Source: a bacterium (GTDB lineage Bacteria; JAJRZV01). Taken from it: a DNA stretch of 53,510 nucleotides. The DNA is taken from positions 1 to 53,510 of the forward strand of contig JAJRZV010000123.1 of NCBI GenBank assembly GCA_024275095.1, given 5' to 3'. Positions 18,366-26,391 of the stretch are shown one piece after another; position 1 is the stretch's first letter, and each line of letters starts with the position of its first letter. The position numbers and the translations under genes are program-made. The notes beneath the pieces were generated by a model. It saw only the letters and a list, made by a program, of their open reading frames with translations, did not search any database and was not told the origin of the DNA.

Positions 18366-19142
18366 TCACAGGCCCATGATGTGGTATCCTGCATCTACAA
18401 AAAGTATTTCCCCGGTAATGCCCGAGGCAAGAGGAGTCACGAGAAAAAGCGCAGCTGAAGCCACCTCCTCGTGGGTGATATTCCTTTTCAACGGTGCACG
18501 TTGAGGATAGACATCGAGGATCCTGGAAAAACCTTTTATGCCCCTTGCCGCCAGCGTGTTAAGTGGGCCGGCAGATATTGCATTAACCCGTATTCCTTTT
18601 TGTTCTCCAAGCTCCCATGCGAGATACCTGACTATACTTTCCAGTGCTGCCTTAGCCACTCCCATCACATTATAACCCGGTACCACTCGTTCAGACGCCA
18701 TGTATGTCATCGTAAGCACACTGCCGCCTTCTTCCATAATTTGCACTGCATGGTGGCTCATGAGAATAAGTGAATAAGCACTGATGTCCAGAGCCTGCGC
18801 AAAGCCATGGCGTGAAGTATTCAAAAATGAGCCACCAAGCTCCTCTCGTGGTGCAAAAGCAATGGAGTGAATAAGGGTATAAACCTGTCCCTTTTCTGAT
18901 TTAACTTTCTCAAAAAGATTCTTTACAGCATCTTCATTTGTCACATCACATTCTACCAGTAGTGGCTCGCCCACCTCTCCGGCGATTTCTTCTACCCGAC
19001 GCTTCAGTTTTTCGTTTTGATAGGTGAGTACCAGTTCAGCCCCGGCTTCATGAAGCCTGCGGGCCACAGCCCAGGCAATGCTGTACTTGTTGGCAACCCC
19101 GGCAACAACAGCAACCTTACCAGAAAGGTCCATCTTAACCAT
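18366..19142 (-). CDS. fabI: Enoyl-[acyl-carrier-protein] reductase [NADH] FabI
   Basis: The 258-residue short-chain dehydrogenase has the FabI-specific signature. The N-terminal glycine loop is VAGVANKYSIAWAVA instead of a normal TGxxxGxG, and the catalytic Tyr-x6-Lys lies in GYNVMGVAKAALE, with the second conserved Tyr in MTYMASE. It reduces trans-2-enoyl-ACP in the last step of each fatty-acid elongation cycle. I chose the ATG at 19142 because GGAGG stands 5 bases upstream. The open frame extends to a TTG at 19154 without a ribosome site. It is the first gene of a minus-strand operon. Confidence 0.93.
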   Translation of the reverse strand: MVKMDLSGKVAVVAGVANKYSIAWAVARRLHEAGAELVLTYQNEKLKRRVEEIAGEVGEPLLVECDVTNEDAVKNLFEKVKSEKGQVYTLIHSIAFAPREELGGSFLNTSRHGFAQALDISAYSLILMSHHAVQIMEEGGSVLTMTYMASERVVPGYNVMGVAKAALESIVRYLAWELGEQKGIRVNAISAGPLNTLAARGIKGFSRILDVYPQRAPLKRNITHEEVASAALFLVTPLASGITGEILFVDAGYHIMGL

Positions 19143-19224
19143 GTTCACCTCCAATTCTGTTATTCTTCACATGTGTTTTATCATGCTTTGTTCTTTCTCA
19201 CAAATATCCCTGCGAACCTTGCGC

Positions 19225-19252
19225 ATTTTAAAATTCGGTCATCGCAGATCAA
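19225..19252 (-). promoter_or_regulatory. Candidate promoter for the fabI operon
   Basis: On the minus strand TTGATC (19252-19247) and TAAAAT (19230-19225) are separated by 16 bases, about 83 bases before the fabI ATG. The -10 matches consensus at 5/6 and the -35 at 4/6. The assignment rests on position and match only. Confidence 0.3.
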
Positions 19253-19331
19253 TAGCGTTTTTGCATATTACTTTCTACTACTCTCCTCTGGGTCCCTTTC
19301 CCAAACCGTTCTTTTACCAGAACCGAAATGA

Positions 19332-19337
19332 TATAAT
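19332..19337 (+). promoter_or_regulatory. Perfect TATAAT hexamer placed for a leaderless start
   Basis: A consensus -10 hexamer ends 6 bases before the ATG at 19344. Transcription would begin at or next to the start codon, and no ribosome-binding sequence is present. No good -35 is seen. It may be a chance match in AT-rich DNA. Confidence 0.3.
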
Positions 19338-19343
19338 TGGAAT

Positions 19344-19553
19344 ATGAAAAAGAAATTCACTATCACCTTTAAAAGATTTTCCACGTTTCGGGAAGAGAAC
19401 AAAGAAAGTGAGAGGTGGTGGCTCTCTTTCACACCAGAGGAAAGAGTTGCACTGGTTGATTCAATGATTACCGACATTTTGAAATCAGAGGGAGTGAAGG
19501 TTGAAAGTCCACCCAGATTACGAAGAGTTCTTAAAATCGTTAAACGAAAATAA
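19344..19553 (+). CDS. Small conserved-looking hypothetical protein paired with the nucleotidyltransferase
   Basis: A 69-residue basic and acidic protein with SERWWLSFTPEERVALVDSM. I do not assign a function. A short protein with an RWW-x-LSPEER-like motif directly upstream of, and overlapping, a small nucleotidyltransferase gene is a familiar pairing, similar in layout to toxin-antitoxin and MNT/HEPN-like loci. Its end overlaps the start of the broken nucleotidyltransferase by 53 bases. Since the partner is decayed, this gene may be a relic too. Confidence 0.55.
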   Translation: MKKKFTITFKRFSTFREENKESERWWLSFTPEERVALVDSMITDILKSEGVKVESPPRLRRVLKIVKRK

Positions 19554-19951
19554 CGTCAAATATCTCATAATTGGTGCGCACGCTCTTGCATATCAAGGAA
19601 TTCCTCGTGCAACGAAAGATCTGGGTATATGGATTGGCAATTCACGGGAAAACGCTTATGCTTTTAAAAGCACTGAAGGATTTTTTTGGAGAATGTTTCG
19701 ACATTTCGATCAGGGACATCACGGAAGGAAAACATATCTTCCAGTTTGGGGTGGCGCATGTAAGAATCGACATAATTACCGGCTTGGACAAAATTAATTT
19801 CGAAGAAGCGTGGAACAAAAGAATAATCGGAAGATACGGCTCCGTCGGCACAAATTACATATCAAAGGAAGACCTCATAAAAATCAAGCACCTGGCAGGA
19901 AGGCTTCAGGACATTGCAGACATCGAACAAACTCAAAGCCTTGGAGCCTGA
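19501..19951 (+). pseudogene. Decayed nucleotidyltransferase (AbiEii/MNT-like family)
   Basis: The reading frame opens at a TTG (19501) preceded by GGGAGTGAAGG and encodes HPDYEEFLKSLNENNVKYL, IGAHALAYQG and PRATKDLGIW, the start of a small nucleotidyltransferase domain. Homology then moves into another frame near 19657: LLKALKDFFGE, RIDIITGLDKINFEEAW and SKEDLIKIKHLAGRLQDIAD, which are typical of the second half. One extra base in GCTTATG explains the shift. In addition, the expected metal-binding D-x-D reads D-L-G (19618-19626). Two independent defects suggest real loss of function rather than only a sequencing error. Confidence 0.75.
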
Positions 19952-20058
19952 TTCTTCGTCCTGATAATAAATATACCTTAACCGCAATGTTGAGTTCAGA
20001 GCAATGCACTCGATTACCATGCAGGACTTCACCAAAATATATTTCAAGCGTCTACAAT

Positions 20059-20075
20059 GGATTTTCCAAAAATCC
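20059..20075. repeat. Perfect 7-bp inverted repeat
   Basis: GGATTTT and AAAATCC flank a 3-base centre. The site lies in the 350-base gene-free stretch 19952-20301, where I otherwise see one longer palindrome and the tetR promoter. There is no T tract on either strand directly after it, so I do not call it a terminator. Confidence 0.35.
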
Positions 20076-20159
20076 GTGTAACTGTTAAAAAAAACTGCCT
20101 GAAAGCTCTGCTCCAGTGATATAAATGCACAACGCATATAAAAAAACAAGGTGTGAGGT

Positions 20160-20196
20160 ATACCCGGGACCGGTTCGAACGTTACACCCCGGGTAT
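20160..20196. repeat. Perfect 9-bp inverted repeat ATACCCGGG...CCCGGGTAT
   Basis: The arms are at 20160-20168 and 20188-20196, with 19 bases between. It is the most GC-rich part of an otherwise AT-rich spacer. It could be a hairpin at the end of the relic locus or a protein-binding site. No T-run follows. The loop contains GGTTCGAAC, which resembles a tRNA T-loop, but no tRNA fold is present. Confidence 0.45.
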
Positions 20197-20252
20197 CTGT
20201 CCGGATGTTAAAACTTTGTAATTGTGCGAGAGTAATACAATGCCGGTATTTC

Positions 20253-20282
20253 TTGACAGGTTTTTGAAAGCGAGTTCATAAT
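20253..20282 (+). promoter_or_regulatory. Strong sigma-70-like promoter of the TetR-efflux operon
   Basis: TTGACA (20253-20258) is a perfect -35. CATAAT (20277-20282, 5/6) lies 18 bases downstream. Transcription would start near 20289, about 12 bases before the tetR ATG. The -10 is covered by an operator-like palindrome. Confidence 0.6.
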
Positions 20283-20289
20283 TTGAACT
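20273..20289. promoter_or_regulatory. Putative TetR-type operator overlapping the -10 box
   Basis: AGTTCA (20273-20278) and TGAACT (20284-20289) form a perfect 6-bp inverted repeat with a 5-base centre. It covers the -10 hexamer of the promoter in front of the TetR-family gene. Such placement is the usual arrangement for autorepression. Binding is inferred, not shown. Confidence 0.5.
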
Positions 20290-20301
20290 AATATTCAGAA
20301 A

Positions 20302-20922
20302 ATGAATGGACATTCAAGAATATTGACGCTTAAAGACCGGGAGCGCAACAGGCGTAAAAAGGAGATAATGAAGGTGGCATCGCGCCTGTTCGCTCAAAAA
20401 GGTTATTCCAATACCACCATGGCTGACATTTCGAAAGCCACAGGCTTTTCTATCGGGCTTCTCTACGAAATGTTTGAAGGAAAAGAGCAACTGTACATTA
20501 TGGTGCACCAGGAAAAAATCACCAAGCTTGCCGAGCAGCTGAGAAAAGTAACAGCATCTGGTACTCCCACCGAAAAGCTGGAAAAATTTATTGAAACTTA
20601 CGCTTCTTTCTTTGTGAAAGAGCGCGATTTTTTTCGAATTTTTGCTCAGGAACACATGACATTTGGCAAGCGCAGGGGCACACTACTTCGCGAGCAAATC
20701 CGACCGGTCATACGTGAATTTTTTCACCTCGTGCGCTCCATAATCAAAGAAGGAGAAAAAAAGGGAGAATTCAATGTTCCCTCTCCCGACGTGGGAGGGT
20801 CCCTCGTAATGGGGGGTATTCACGCCACACTGGGGCTCTGGATCACTGGCGAAATTAAAGAAAAACCCCAAATTCTTAAAAGACAGCTGAAATCATTATT
20901 GATGAAGGCGGTGAGGCGATGA
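20302..20922 (+). CDS. TetR/AcrR-family transcriptional regulator
   Basis: The 206-residue protein has the TetR DNA-binding domain at its N-terminus: IMKVASRLFAQKGYSNTTMADISKATG, then FSIGLLYEMFEGKEQLY as the helix-turn-helix and helix 4. The remaining helical part is the ligand and dimer domain. It is the first gene of an operon with TolC, a membrane fusion protein and an RND permease, and its stop overlaps tolC by four bases. It most likely represses the operon until an inducer binds. The ATG at 20302 lacks a ribosome site. An internal ATG at 20368 has AAGGAG nearby but would cut helix 1, so the upstream start is preferred. Confidence 0.88.
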   Translation: MNGHSRILTLKDRERNRRKKEIMKVASRLFAQKGYSNTTMADISKATGFSIGLLYEMFEGKEQLYIMVHQEKITKLAEQLRKVTASGTPTEKLEKFIETYASFFVKERDFFRIFAQEHMTFGKRRGTLLREQIRPVIREFFHLVRSIIKEGEKKGEFNVPSPDVGGSLVMGGIHATLGLWITGEIKEKPQILKRQLKSLLMKAVRR

Positions 20923-22265
20923 AAAAGATACCCGTACTTGTCTTATCAGTATGTGCTTTATCCAGTTTTCATCTTCTGGCAGCTGAGCCCTCCTCCCTCA
21001 CTCTCGAAGAATGCCAGCGCATTGCAATGGAACACAACAAACAATACCTGGCAGCCCTTAAAGAGAAGGAGCGCGCTGATCTCAATTACAACCTCGCGTG
21101 GCAGATTTACATGCCGAAACTTTCAGCCAATTTTACGTACACTCTCGCAGAAAAACTCAGGGCATTTGAAATTCCTGAAGACTCACCCCTTTATCAATTT
21201 ATGAACCTCGCGGGAGAAATATCCTTCGTCATCGACTTTACTTACGACTACAACGTGCAGCTCAATATCGTTCAGCCCATTGTTAACACCCAGATTATTC
21301 TCGGTATTGATTCAGCCGCACTGGGCCGAAAGTTGGCCGAGGAAAAGGTGCGCCAGGTGAAAAATTCGGTTCTCTACAACGTAAGAAATGCCTTCTACAG
21401 GGCACTTCTCGTTGAGAATCTCGTGGAAGTTGCTCGTGAAGCGCTGAAACTCGCAGAAGAACAATTACGGGTCACGCAGGCGCGGTACAAGGTGGGAGAA
21501 GCCATGGAATTCGAACTCCTTAGAAACGAAGTAGAAGTTGCAAACGCCCGAACAGCGCTGATCGAAGCAGAAAACAACCAGAAAAAAGCGTTGCTTTATC
21601 TCTTACTTCTCATGGGGCTCAACACATCCCAACTGCCTGAAATTCAGGGACAACTTGAAAAGCCCCGGTTTTCGGGAACAGAAGATGAATACATCGCAAT
21701 CGCTCTCAAAAAAAGGCCGGAATTGAAACAGATTGACCTGCTCATTCAAATAAAAAAGCGGGAAAAACTCACGCATTCACTGGAATATGCTCCGTCATTG
21801 AATGCAATTGGAACACTCAATCTCTTCACGAACGATATTAACGGCCGGTGGCACAATGACTACAATTTCATGCTGGCCCTCTCGTGGAATCTTTTTACGG
21901 GGGGAACATCATACACGCAATTGAAATCCGTGGAAGTGGAAATTGAAAAATTATTTCAACAGAGAAAACTCCTCGAAGATACCATAAGAATGGAAGTGAA
22001 AAATGCTTTTCTCGATTTGAAAAAGTCCTCCCAGCTTCTGGCCGCCACTGAAGAGGCCGTGAAAACAGCGCAACGCAGTGTAGAAATTGCCCGAGAAAGA
22101 TTTCGAAACGGGCTTCTCACATCACTCGAGCTCATGGATGCCCAGATGGCACTTCGACGTGCCAGAACAGCTTATTACAATGCTATCTACCAGTACACGC
22201 GGGCAGTGGAAAAAATCCACTTTGCGGCAGGAATTATGGACTCATACGTGGAGGGTGAAAAATGA
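20919..22265 (+). CDS. TolC-family outer-membrane efflux protein
   Basis: The 448-residue protein has a signal peptide (IPVLVLSVCALSSFHLLAA) and two halves with the outer-membrane efflux protein (OEP) repeat: LTLEECQRIAMEHNKQYL near the start, long coiled-coil helices (LVEVAREALKLAEEQLRVTQARY), and the repeat in the second half (VKTAQRSVEIARERFRNGLL). It should form the trimeric outer-membrane and periplasmic tunnel of a tripartite pump. It overlaps both neighbours by ATGA, so stoichiometric translation with the fusion protein and permease is likely. Confidence 0.9.
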   Translation: MKKIPVLVLSVCALSSFHLLAAEPSSLTLEECQRIAMEHNKQYLAALKEKERADLNYNLAWQIYMPKLSANFTYTLAEKLRAFEIPEDSPLYQFMNLAGEISFVIDFTYDYNVQLNIVQPIVNTQIILGIDSAALGRKLAEEKVRQVKNSVLYNVRNAFYRALLVENLVEVAREALKLAEEQLRVTQARYKVGEAMEFELLRNEVEVANARTALIEAENNQKKALLYLLLLMGLNTSQLPEIQGQLEKPRFSGTEDEYIAIALKKRPELKQIDLLIQIKKREKLTHSLEYAPSLNAIGTLNLFTNDINGRWHNDYNFMLALSWNLFTGGTSYTQLKSVEVEIEKLFQQRKLLEDTIRMEVKNAFLDLKKSSQLLAATEEAVKTAQRSVEIARERFRNGLLTSLELMDAQMALRRARTAYYNAIYQYTRAVEKIHFAAGIMDSYVEGEK

Positions 22266-23200
22266 CCGGTCACAAGTTGCTCTCTTTGAGGATTGGCTTT
22301 GTACTCGTATGTGCTATTGCAGTGATTACATCCTGCAAAAGCCAGAAGAAAGAAGCGTCCTCCGAAAAAAAAGAACAATCACAAGAAGCACAACCCGTTG
22401 TGGCTGCAAAAGCCATACGCATGAAACTGAACGATAAAATTCTTCTCATGGGCGATGTACGGGGTATTCGAGAGGCGGATGTATATCCAAAGGTACCTGG
22501 AAAACTGCAGGAATACCGTGTCAAAGAACGTCAGTGGGTTAAAAAAAACCAGGTAATAGCGGTGGTTGACCAGGACCTTACAGGAGTAAAGTACAACCCC
22601 GCACTCATAAAAGCACCTTTCAGTGGGATGGTGGTACAGCTGTACTTGGACCCGGGTGAAGTCGTAAATCCTCCCACCATGAGCAGAACAATGGGAACGC
22701 CTATCGCCCGTGTCGCCGATTTAAAAAAGGTGCGTATTGTCATGCATGCACCTGACAGGTTCGTAAATCGGATACATCCGGGCATGCCGGTCGAAATTAA
22801 CCTATCGGGTACAGACAGATGGATACGCCGTGGGAAAGTAACCCGCATTACTCCACAGGTAGACCCTCTTACACGGACATTTCTCGTGGAAGCGACTGTT
22901 CCTAACCACGACGGCTTGTTCGTTCCGGGGATGTTTGCACGTGTCAGGGTAATTACCCGTACCGAAAAAGACGCTCTCGTAATTCCACGCGAGGCTCTCG
23001 TATCTCGAAATGGAAAAACCATTGTGATGAAGGTAGAGGATGGAGTGGTCCGGGAAGTTGAAGTAAAAACAGGAATTGTAACCGACCTTTACGTTCAAAT
23101 TCTCTCCGGTCTCGAGAAAAACGATATGGTCATCGTAATGGGCCCGGATCTCTTCCACGAAGGCGACCGTGTCACAATCGCTGAGGAGCTGCACCCATGA
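22262..23200 (+). CDS. RND efflux membrane fusion (periplasmic adaptor) lipoprotein
   Basis: The 312-residue protein has a lipobox around C25 (VITSC), then a short biotinyl-lipoyl-like half (KVPGKLQEYRVKERQWVKKNQVIAVVD), with the second half LIKAPFSGMVVQLYLDPGEVV, and the beta-barrel and membrane-proximal parts (IRRGKVTRITPQVDPLTRTFLVEATV, GMFARVRVITR). The helical hairpin found in AcrA is nearly absent: only about 12 residues link the two lipoyl halves. Such short-hairpin adaptors exist, but contact with TolC must then differ from AcrA. The gene overlaps tolC and the permease gene. Confidence 0.87.
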   Translation: MTGHKLLSLRIGFVLVCAIAVITSCKSQKKEASSEKKEQSQEAQPVVAAKAIRMKLNDKILLMGDVRGIREADVYPKVPGKLQEYRVKERQWVKKNQVIAVVDQDLTGVKYNPALIKAPFSGMVVQLYLDPGEVVNPPTMSRTMGTPIARVADLKKVRIVMHAPDRFVNRIHPGMPVEINLSGTDRWIRRGKVTRITPQVDPLTRTFLVEATVPNHDGLFVPGMFARVRVITRTEKDALVIPREALVSRNGKTIVMKVEDGVVREVEVKTGIVTDLYVQILSGLEKNDMVIVMGPDLFHEGDRVTIAEELHP

Positions 23201-24150
23201 GAATTGCCGCATTCAGTGTGAGAAGACCTGTCTTTACGTCCATGATCTTCATGGGACTCCTGGTGCTGGGCGTTTATTCCCTGAGATTTCTCCCCGTGGA
23301 CCTTATGCCGAATATGACTTTTCCGGGGCTCAGCATCATTACCATCTATCCCGGGGCATCACCGGAGGATGTTGAGCAACTTGTTACCAAAACCATCGAA
23401 GACTTCGTCAGCACAGTACCCAATCTAAAAGAGATCACCTCTCAATCCTTAGAGAACATCTCTGCCATCACCATGCGTTTCCAGTGGGGAACCAACATGG
23501 ACGAAGCGGCCAATGACGTGCGCAGCCGGATAGACATGGCCAAGCGCCTCCTGCCCGAAGACATCGAGAATCCGGTCATATTCAAATACGACATGTCCAT
23601 GTGGCCCATCATGTTTTATGGAGTGCTTGCAAAGGAAAGTTATCCCAAGCTTCAAGAAATTTTGAAAGACAAGATTGTTGACCCGCTCAAACGCATTCCA
23701 GGCGTGGCGATCGTGGACATATTCGGCGCACCTGAAAGAGAAATCCATGTGTACGTAAAACCCGACCGCCTCGCAGCATACAATCTTTCACTCGAACAGG
23801 TAAAAAAAGCCATAGCAGCCTCGAACCTTAACATTCCAGCTGGACACATCAAAATCGGCACACGTGATTATGCCATCAGGGTGCCTGGAGAATACACTTC
23901 ACTGAAAGATATAGAAAATACAATAGTAGGATACAAATTAACCCGGACGTTCAGGCCGGCTCCCATTCTTTTAAAAGACGTTGCAGATGTGGTGGATTCA
24001 TTCAAAGACAAGGAAACTGTCGTGCGCGTGAACGGTGTCCGCGGAGCCCTGCTTATGATTCAAAAGCAATCCGGGACAAACACAATTGAAGTTGTGGAAA
24101 AAGTGAAAAGCGCATGGAAGAACTCAAAAAGAATCTTCCCTCCGATGTAA
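23197..24150 (+). CDS. RND permease, N-terminal part (split by a frame change)
   Basis: The 317-residue open frame covers TM1 (PVFTSMIFMGLLVLGVYSL) and the first porter subdomains of an AcrB/HAE1-like permease (MPNMTFPGLSIITIYPGASPEDVEQ, RSRIDMAKRLLPEDIENPV). It ends with NSKRIFPPM and a TAA at 24148. The expected next element, MEELKKNLPSDVKI, lies in the overlapping frame from 24114, so the family sequence crosses frames at about 24112. The fragment has only one membrane segment and cannot be a pump alone. A one-base deletion or an assembly error is most likely. Confidence 0.8.
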   Translation: MRIAAFSVRRPVFTSMIFMGLLVLGVYSLRFLPVDLMPNMTFPGLSIITIYPGASPEDVEQLVTKTIEDFVSTVPNLKEITSQSLENISAITMRFQWGTNMDEAANDVRSRIDMAKRLLPEDIENPVIFKYDMSMWPIMFYGVLAKESYPKLQEILKDKIVDPLKRIPGVAIVDIFGAPEREIHVYVKPDRLAAYNLSLEQVKKAIAASNLNIPAGHIKIGTRDYAIRVPGEYTSLKDIENTIVGYKLTRTFRPAPILLKDVADVVDSFKDKETVVRVNGVRGALLMIQKQSGTNTIEVVEKVKSAWKNSKRIFPPM

Positions 24151-26303
24151 AAATATTACTTGCCATAGACGCATCCAAGTTTATTAAACGATCAATATCC
24201 AACCTCACACAGGCGGTATTTTTTGGAGGCCTGCTGGTTATACTTGTTGTATTTATATTTTTGAGGCATCTGCGTGGGAGCTTTATCATCAGTTTAACTC
24301 TCCCTTTTTCGTTAATCGTTGCTTTTACGTTCATGTATCTGATGGGTTATTCCATCAACATGATCTCACTGTTTTCGCTGGCGATCGCTGTCGGCATGGT
24401 GGTGGATAATGCCATTGTGGTGTATGAGAACATTTACCGCTTCCGCACCAAGGGGATGAGTGCGTCCGAAGCTGCTGTTGAGGGAACGGCAGAAGTGGGG
24501 AATGCCATCACAGCAGGAACCCTTACCACGGTTGCGGTGTTCCTGCCCATCATTTTCACCCGTGGAATAGCAGGCGTACTGTTCAAGCAGCTTGGTTCCA
24601 TTACAACCGTCGTCATACTTGCCTCGCTCTTCACAGCACTTACACTTACACCCATGCTTTCCTCTCTCCTCCTGGCGAAGAAAAAAACCGGCGAGAAAAC
24701 AGGATTGCTGGGGTTTTTCTACAGATTGTTTGAAAACTTTTTCAACGCTCTTGAAAATACATACAGATGGGCTCTCACAGTCGCTCTTAACTACCGCAAA
24801 ACGGTGATTACGTTCACGGTACTCCTTTTCTTCGTCAGTTTATGGAGCATCCGTTACATTGGAACAGAATTCATGCCCGAGGAAGACCAGGGTGAAGTAA
24901 GGGGCTTTATAGAACTGCCCCTGGGCACCCGTGTGGAAAAAACAGACGAGGTTGTTCGAAGAATCGCCAAAATACTGAAAGAAAAAGTGCCGGAAAGAGA
25001 AATCTTTTTCATGCGTGCAGGTGCGACAGAAACAGGCTTCGGAGCCATGATGGGCAGAAAAGAAGGCACCAATACCATTCTCTTCGCGTTAACGCTTGTG
25101 CCCAAGGAAAAACGCACACGCAGTAACAAGGAAATTGCCCATTTTCTTGAGCATGAGGTTTCCAGAATTCCGGGGCTGAAATCAGCTGATTTCTTCACCG
25201 AAGACCCCATCAATGCTCTTGCCCTCGGAACAACGAAGGCTTTTACACTTGAAATATATGGCGATGATTTTAAAACGATGGAAGCATTTGCCAAACGCGT
25301 CAAAAAGGCACTTGCAAAGGTCCAGGGGCTCACAAGCATTACAATCTCCCGTGAAAAAGGAAAGCCGGAAATCTGGATATATCCTGACCGATGGAAAGCA
25401 GCGCAGGTTGGACTGAGCATTTATCAGATTGGAACGGAGCTGCGAACACTTTATGCGGGTGACGTTGTATCCAAATACAGGGAAAAAGGAAAGGAATACG
25501 ACATCGTGGTCAAATCACCACCATCATATCGTGATGAACTCTCCGATCTATCTCAAGCTGTATTTGTGAATCCTGTAGAAAAGTGGATACCGTTAGATGT
25601 ATTTGCCGAGTACCGCACTGGTGCAGGACCTGTTGCTGTCGAAAGAAAGGATCAGCAACGTCTAATCAAAGTAGAGGCTGACATTTACGGCAGACCACTG
25701 GGAGCCGTAACAGCGGACGCAAAAAAGGTGCTTGCACGAGTCCCCATACCTGCTGGCGTTGACTATAAATTCGGCGGCCAGATAGAAGAACAAAAGGAAT
25801 CCTTTGCCGATCTGGGAATTGCACTCCTGCTGGCTACTCTGCTCGTTTACATGGTCATGGCTGCTCAGTACGAATCGTTTCTGGACCCGTTCATTATCAT
25901 GTTCTCGGTTCCCTTTGCAATAACAGGAGTACTTCTGGGACTTCTCCTTACCGGAACAACGCTCAATCTCATCACCATAATAGGCACAATTACCCTCGTG
26001 GGTATAGTGGTGAACAATGCTATCGTGCTTGTTGATTATTCCAACATCCTGTACCGTCGAGGACTTCCCATCAAGGATGCCCTTGTTACCGCAGGTACAA
26101 CGCGTTTGCGGCCAGTGCTCATGACAGCCATCACCACCATATGCGGCATGGTTCCCCTCATCGTCATGAAACGCGAAGGTTCCGAACTCTGGAGACCTTT
26201 CGGAATTTCTGTCAGCTCCGGCCTGGCATTTTCAACTTTTATTACACTGATATTTGTACCCGTGCTCTACTCTATCCTCAAAGCAAGAAAACAGGCTCGT
26301 TAA
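24114..26303 (+). CDS. RND permease, C-terminal part (split by a frame change)
   Basis: The 729-residue open frame carries TM2 to TM12 and the second porter half. TM4 reads AVGMVVDNAIVVYENIYR, and the matching segment near TM10 is LVGIVVNNAIVLVDYSN, where AcrB has DD and Lys. The DN/NN version is widespread in other RND subfamilies. Together with the upstream part the length is about 1040 residues, normal for the family. The ATG at 24114 has no clear ribosome site, so independent translation seems weak unless coupled to the upstream stop at 24150. The frame is open from 24090, so the change occurs between 24090 and 24147. Confidence 0.82.
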   Translation: MEELKKNLPSDVKILLAIDASKFIKRSISNLTQAVFFGGLLVILVVFIFLRHLRGSFIISLTLPFSLIVAFTFMYLMGYSINMISLFSLAIAVGMVVDNAIVVYENIYRFRTKGMSASEAAVEGTAEVGNAITAGTLTTVAVFLPIIFTRGIAGVLFKQLGSITTVVILASLFTALTLTPMLSSLLLAKKKTGEKTGLLGFFYRLFENFFNALENTYRWALTVALNYRKTVITFTVLLFFVSLWSIRYIGTEFMPEEDQGEVRGFIELPLGTRVEKTDEVVRRIAKILKEKVPEREIFFMRAGATETGFGAMMGRKEGTNTILFALTLVPKEKRTRSNKEIAHFLEHEVSRIPGLKSADFFTEDPINALALGTTKAFTLEIYGDDFKTMEAFAKRVKKALAKVQGLTSITISREKGKPEIWIYPDRWKAAQVGLSIYQIGTELRTLYAGDVVSKYREKGKEYDIVVKSPPSYRDELSDLSQAVFVNPVEKWIPLDVFAEYRTGAGPVAVERKDQQRLIKVEADIYGRPLGAVTADAKKVLARVPIPAGVDYKFGGQIEEQKESFADLGIALLLATLLVYMVMAAQYESFLDPFIIMFSVPFAITGVLLGLLLTGTTLNLITIIGTITLVGIVVNNAIVLVDYSNILYRRGLPIKDALVTAGTTRLRPVLMTAITTICGMVPLIVMKREGSELWRPFGISVSSGLAFSTFITLIFVPVLYSILKARKQAR

Positions 26304-26391
26304 ACCGGACCGAAAGCGAACTGCTCTAACAAAGAAAGTTTGGCCCATTCCGTTTGAAAAGTTGTGGCTTGAAATGCCAAGTCGGAGTAAA

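Noticed and set aside
20169-20187. GGTTCGAAC sequence resembling a tRNA T-loop
   Set aside because: No acceptor, D or anticodon stems can be built around it. The flanking sequence instead forms the 9-bp inverted repeat.
24090-24147. Programmed -1 frameshift in the RND permease
   Set aside because: The only A-rich site, TCAAAAAGA, is not a canonical slippery heptamer in the required phase, and the family-like residues MEEL before it already lie in the second frame.
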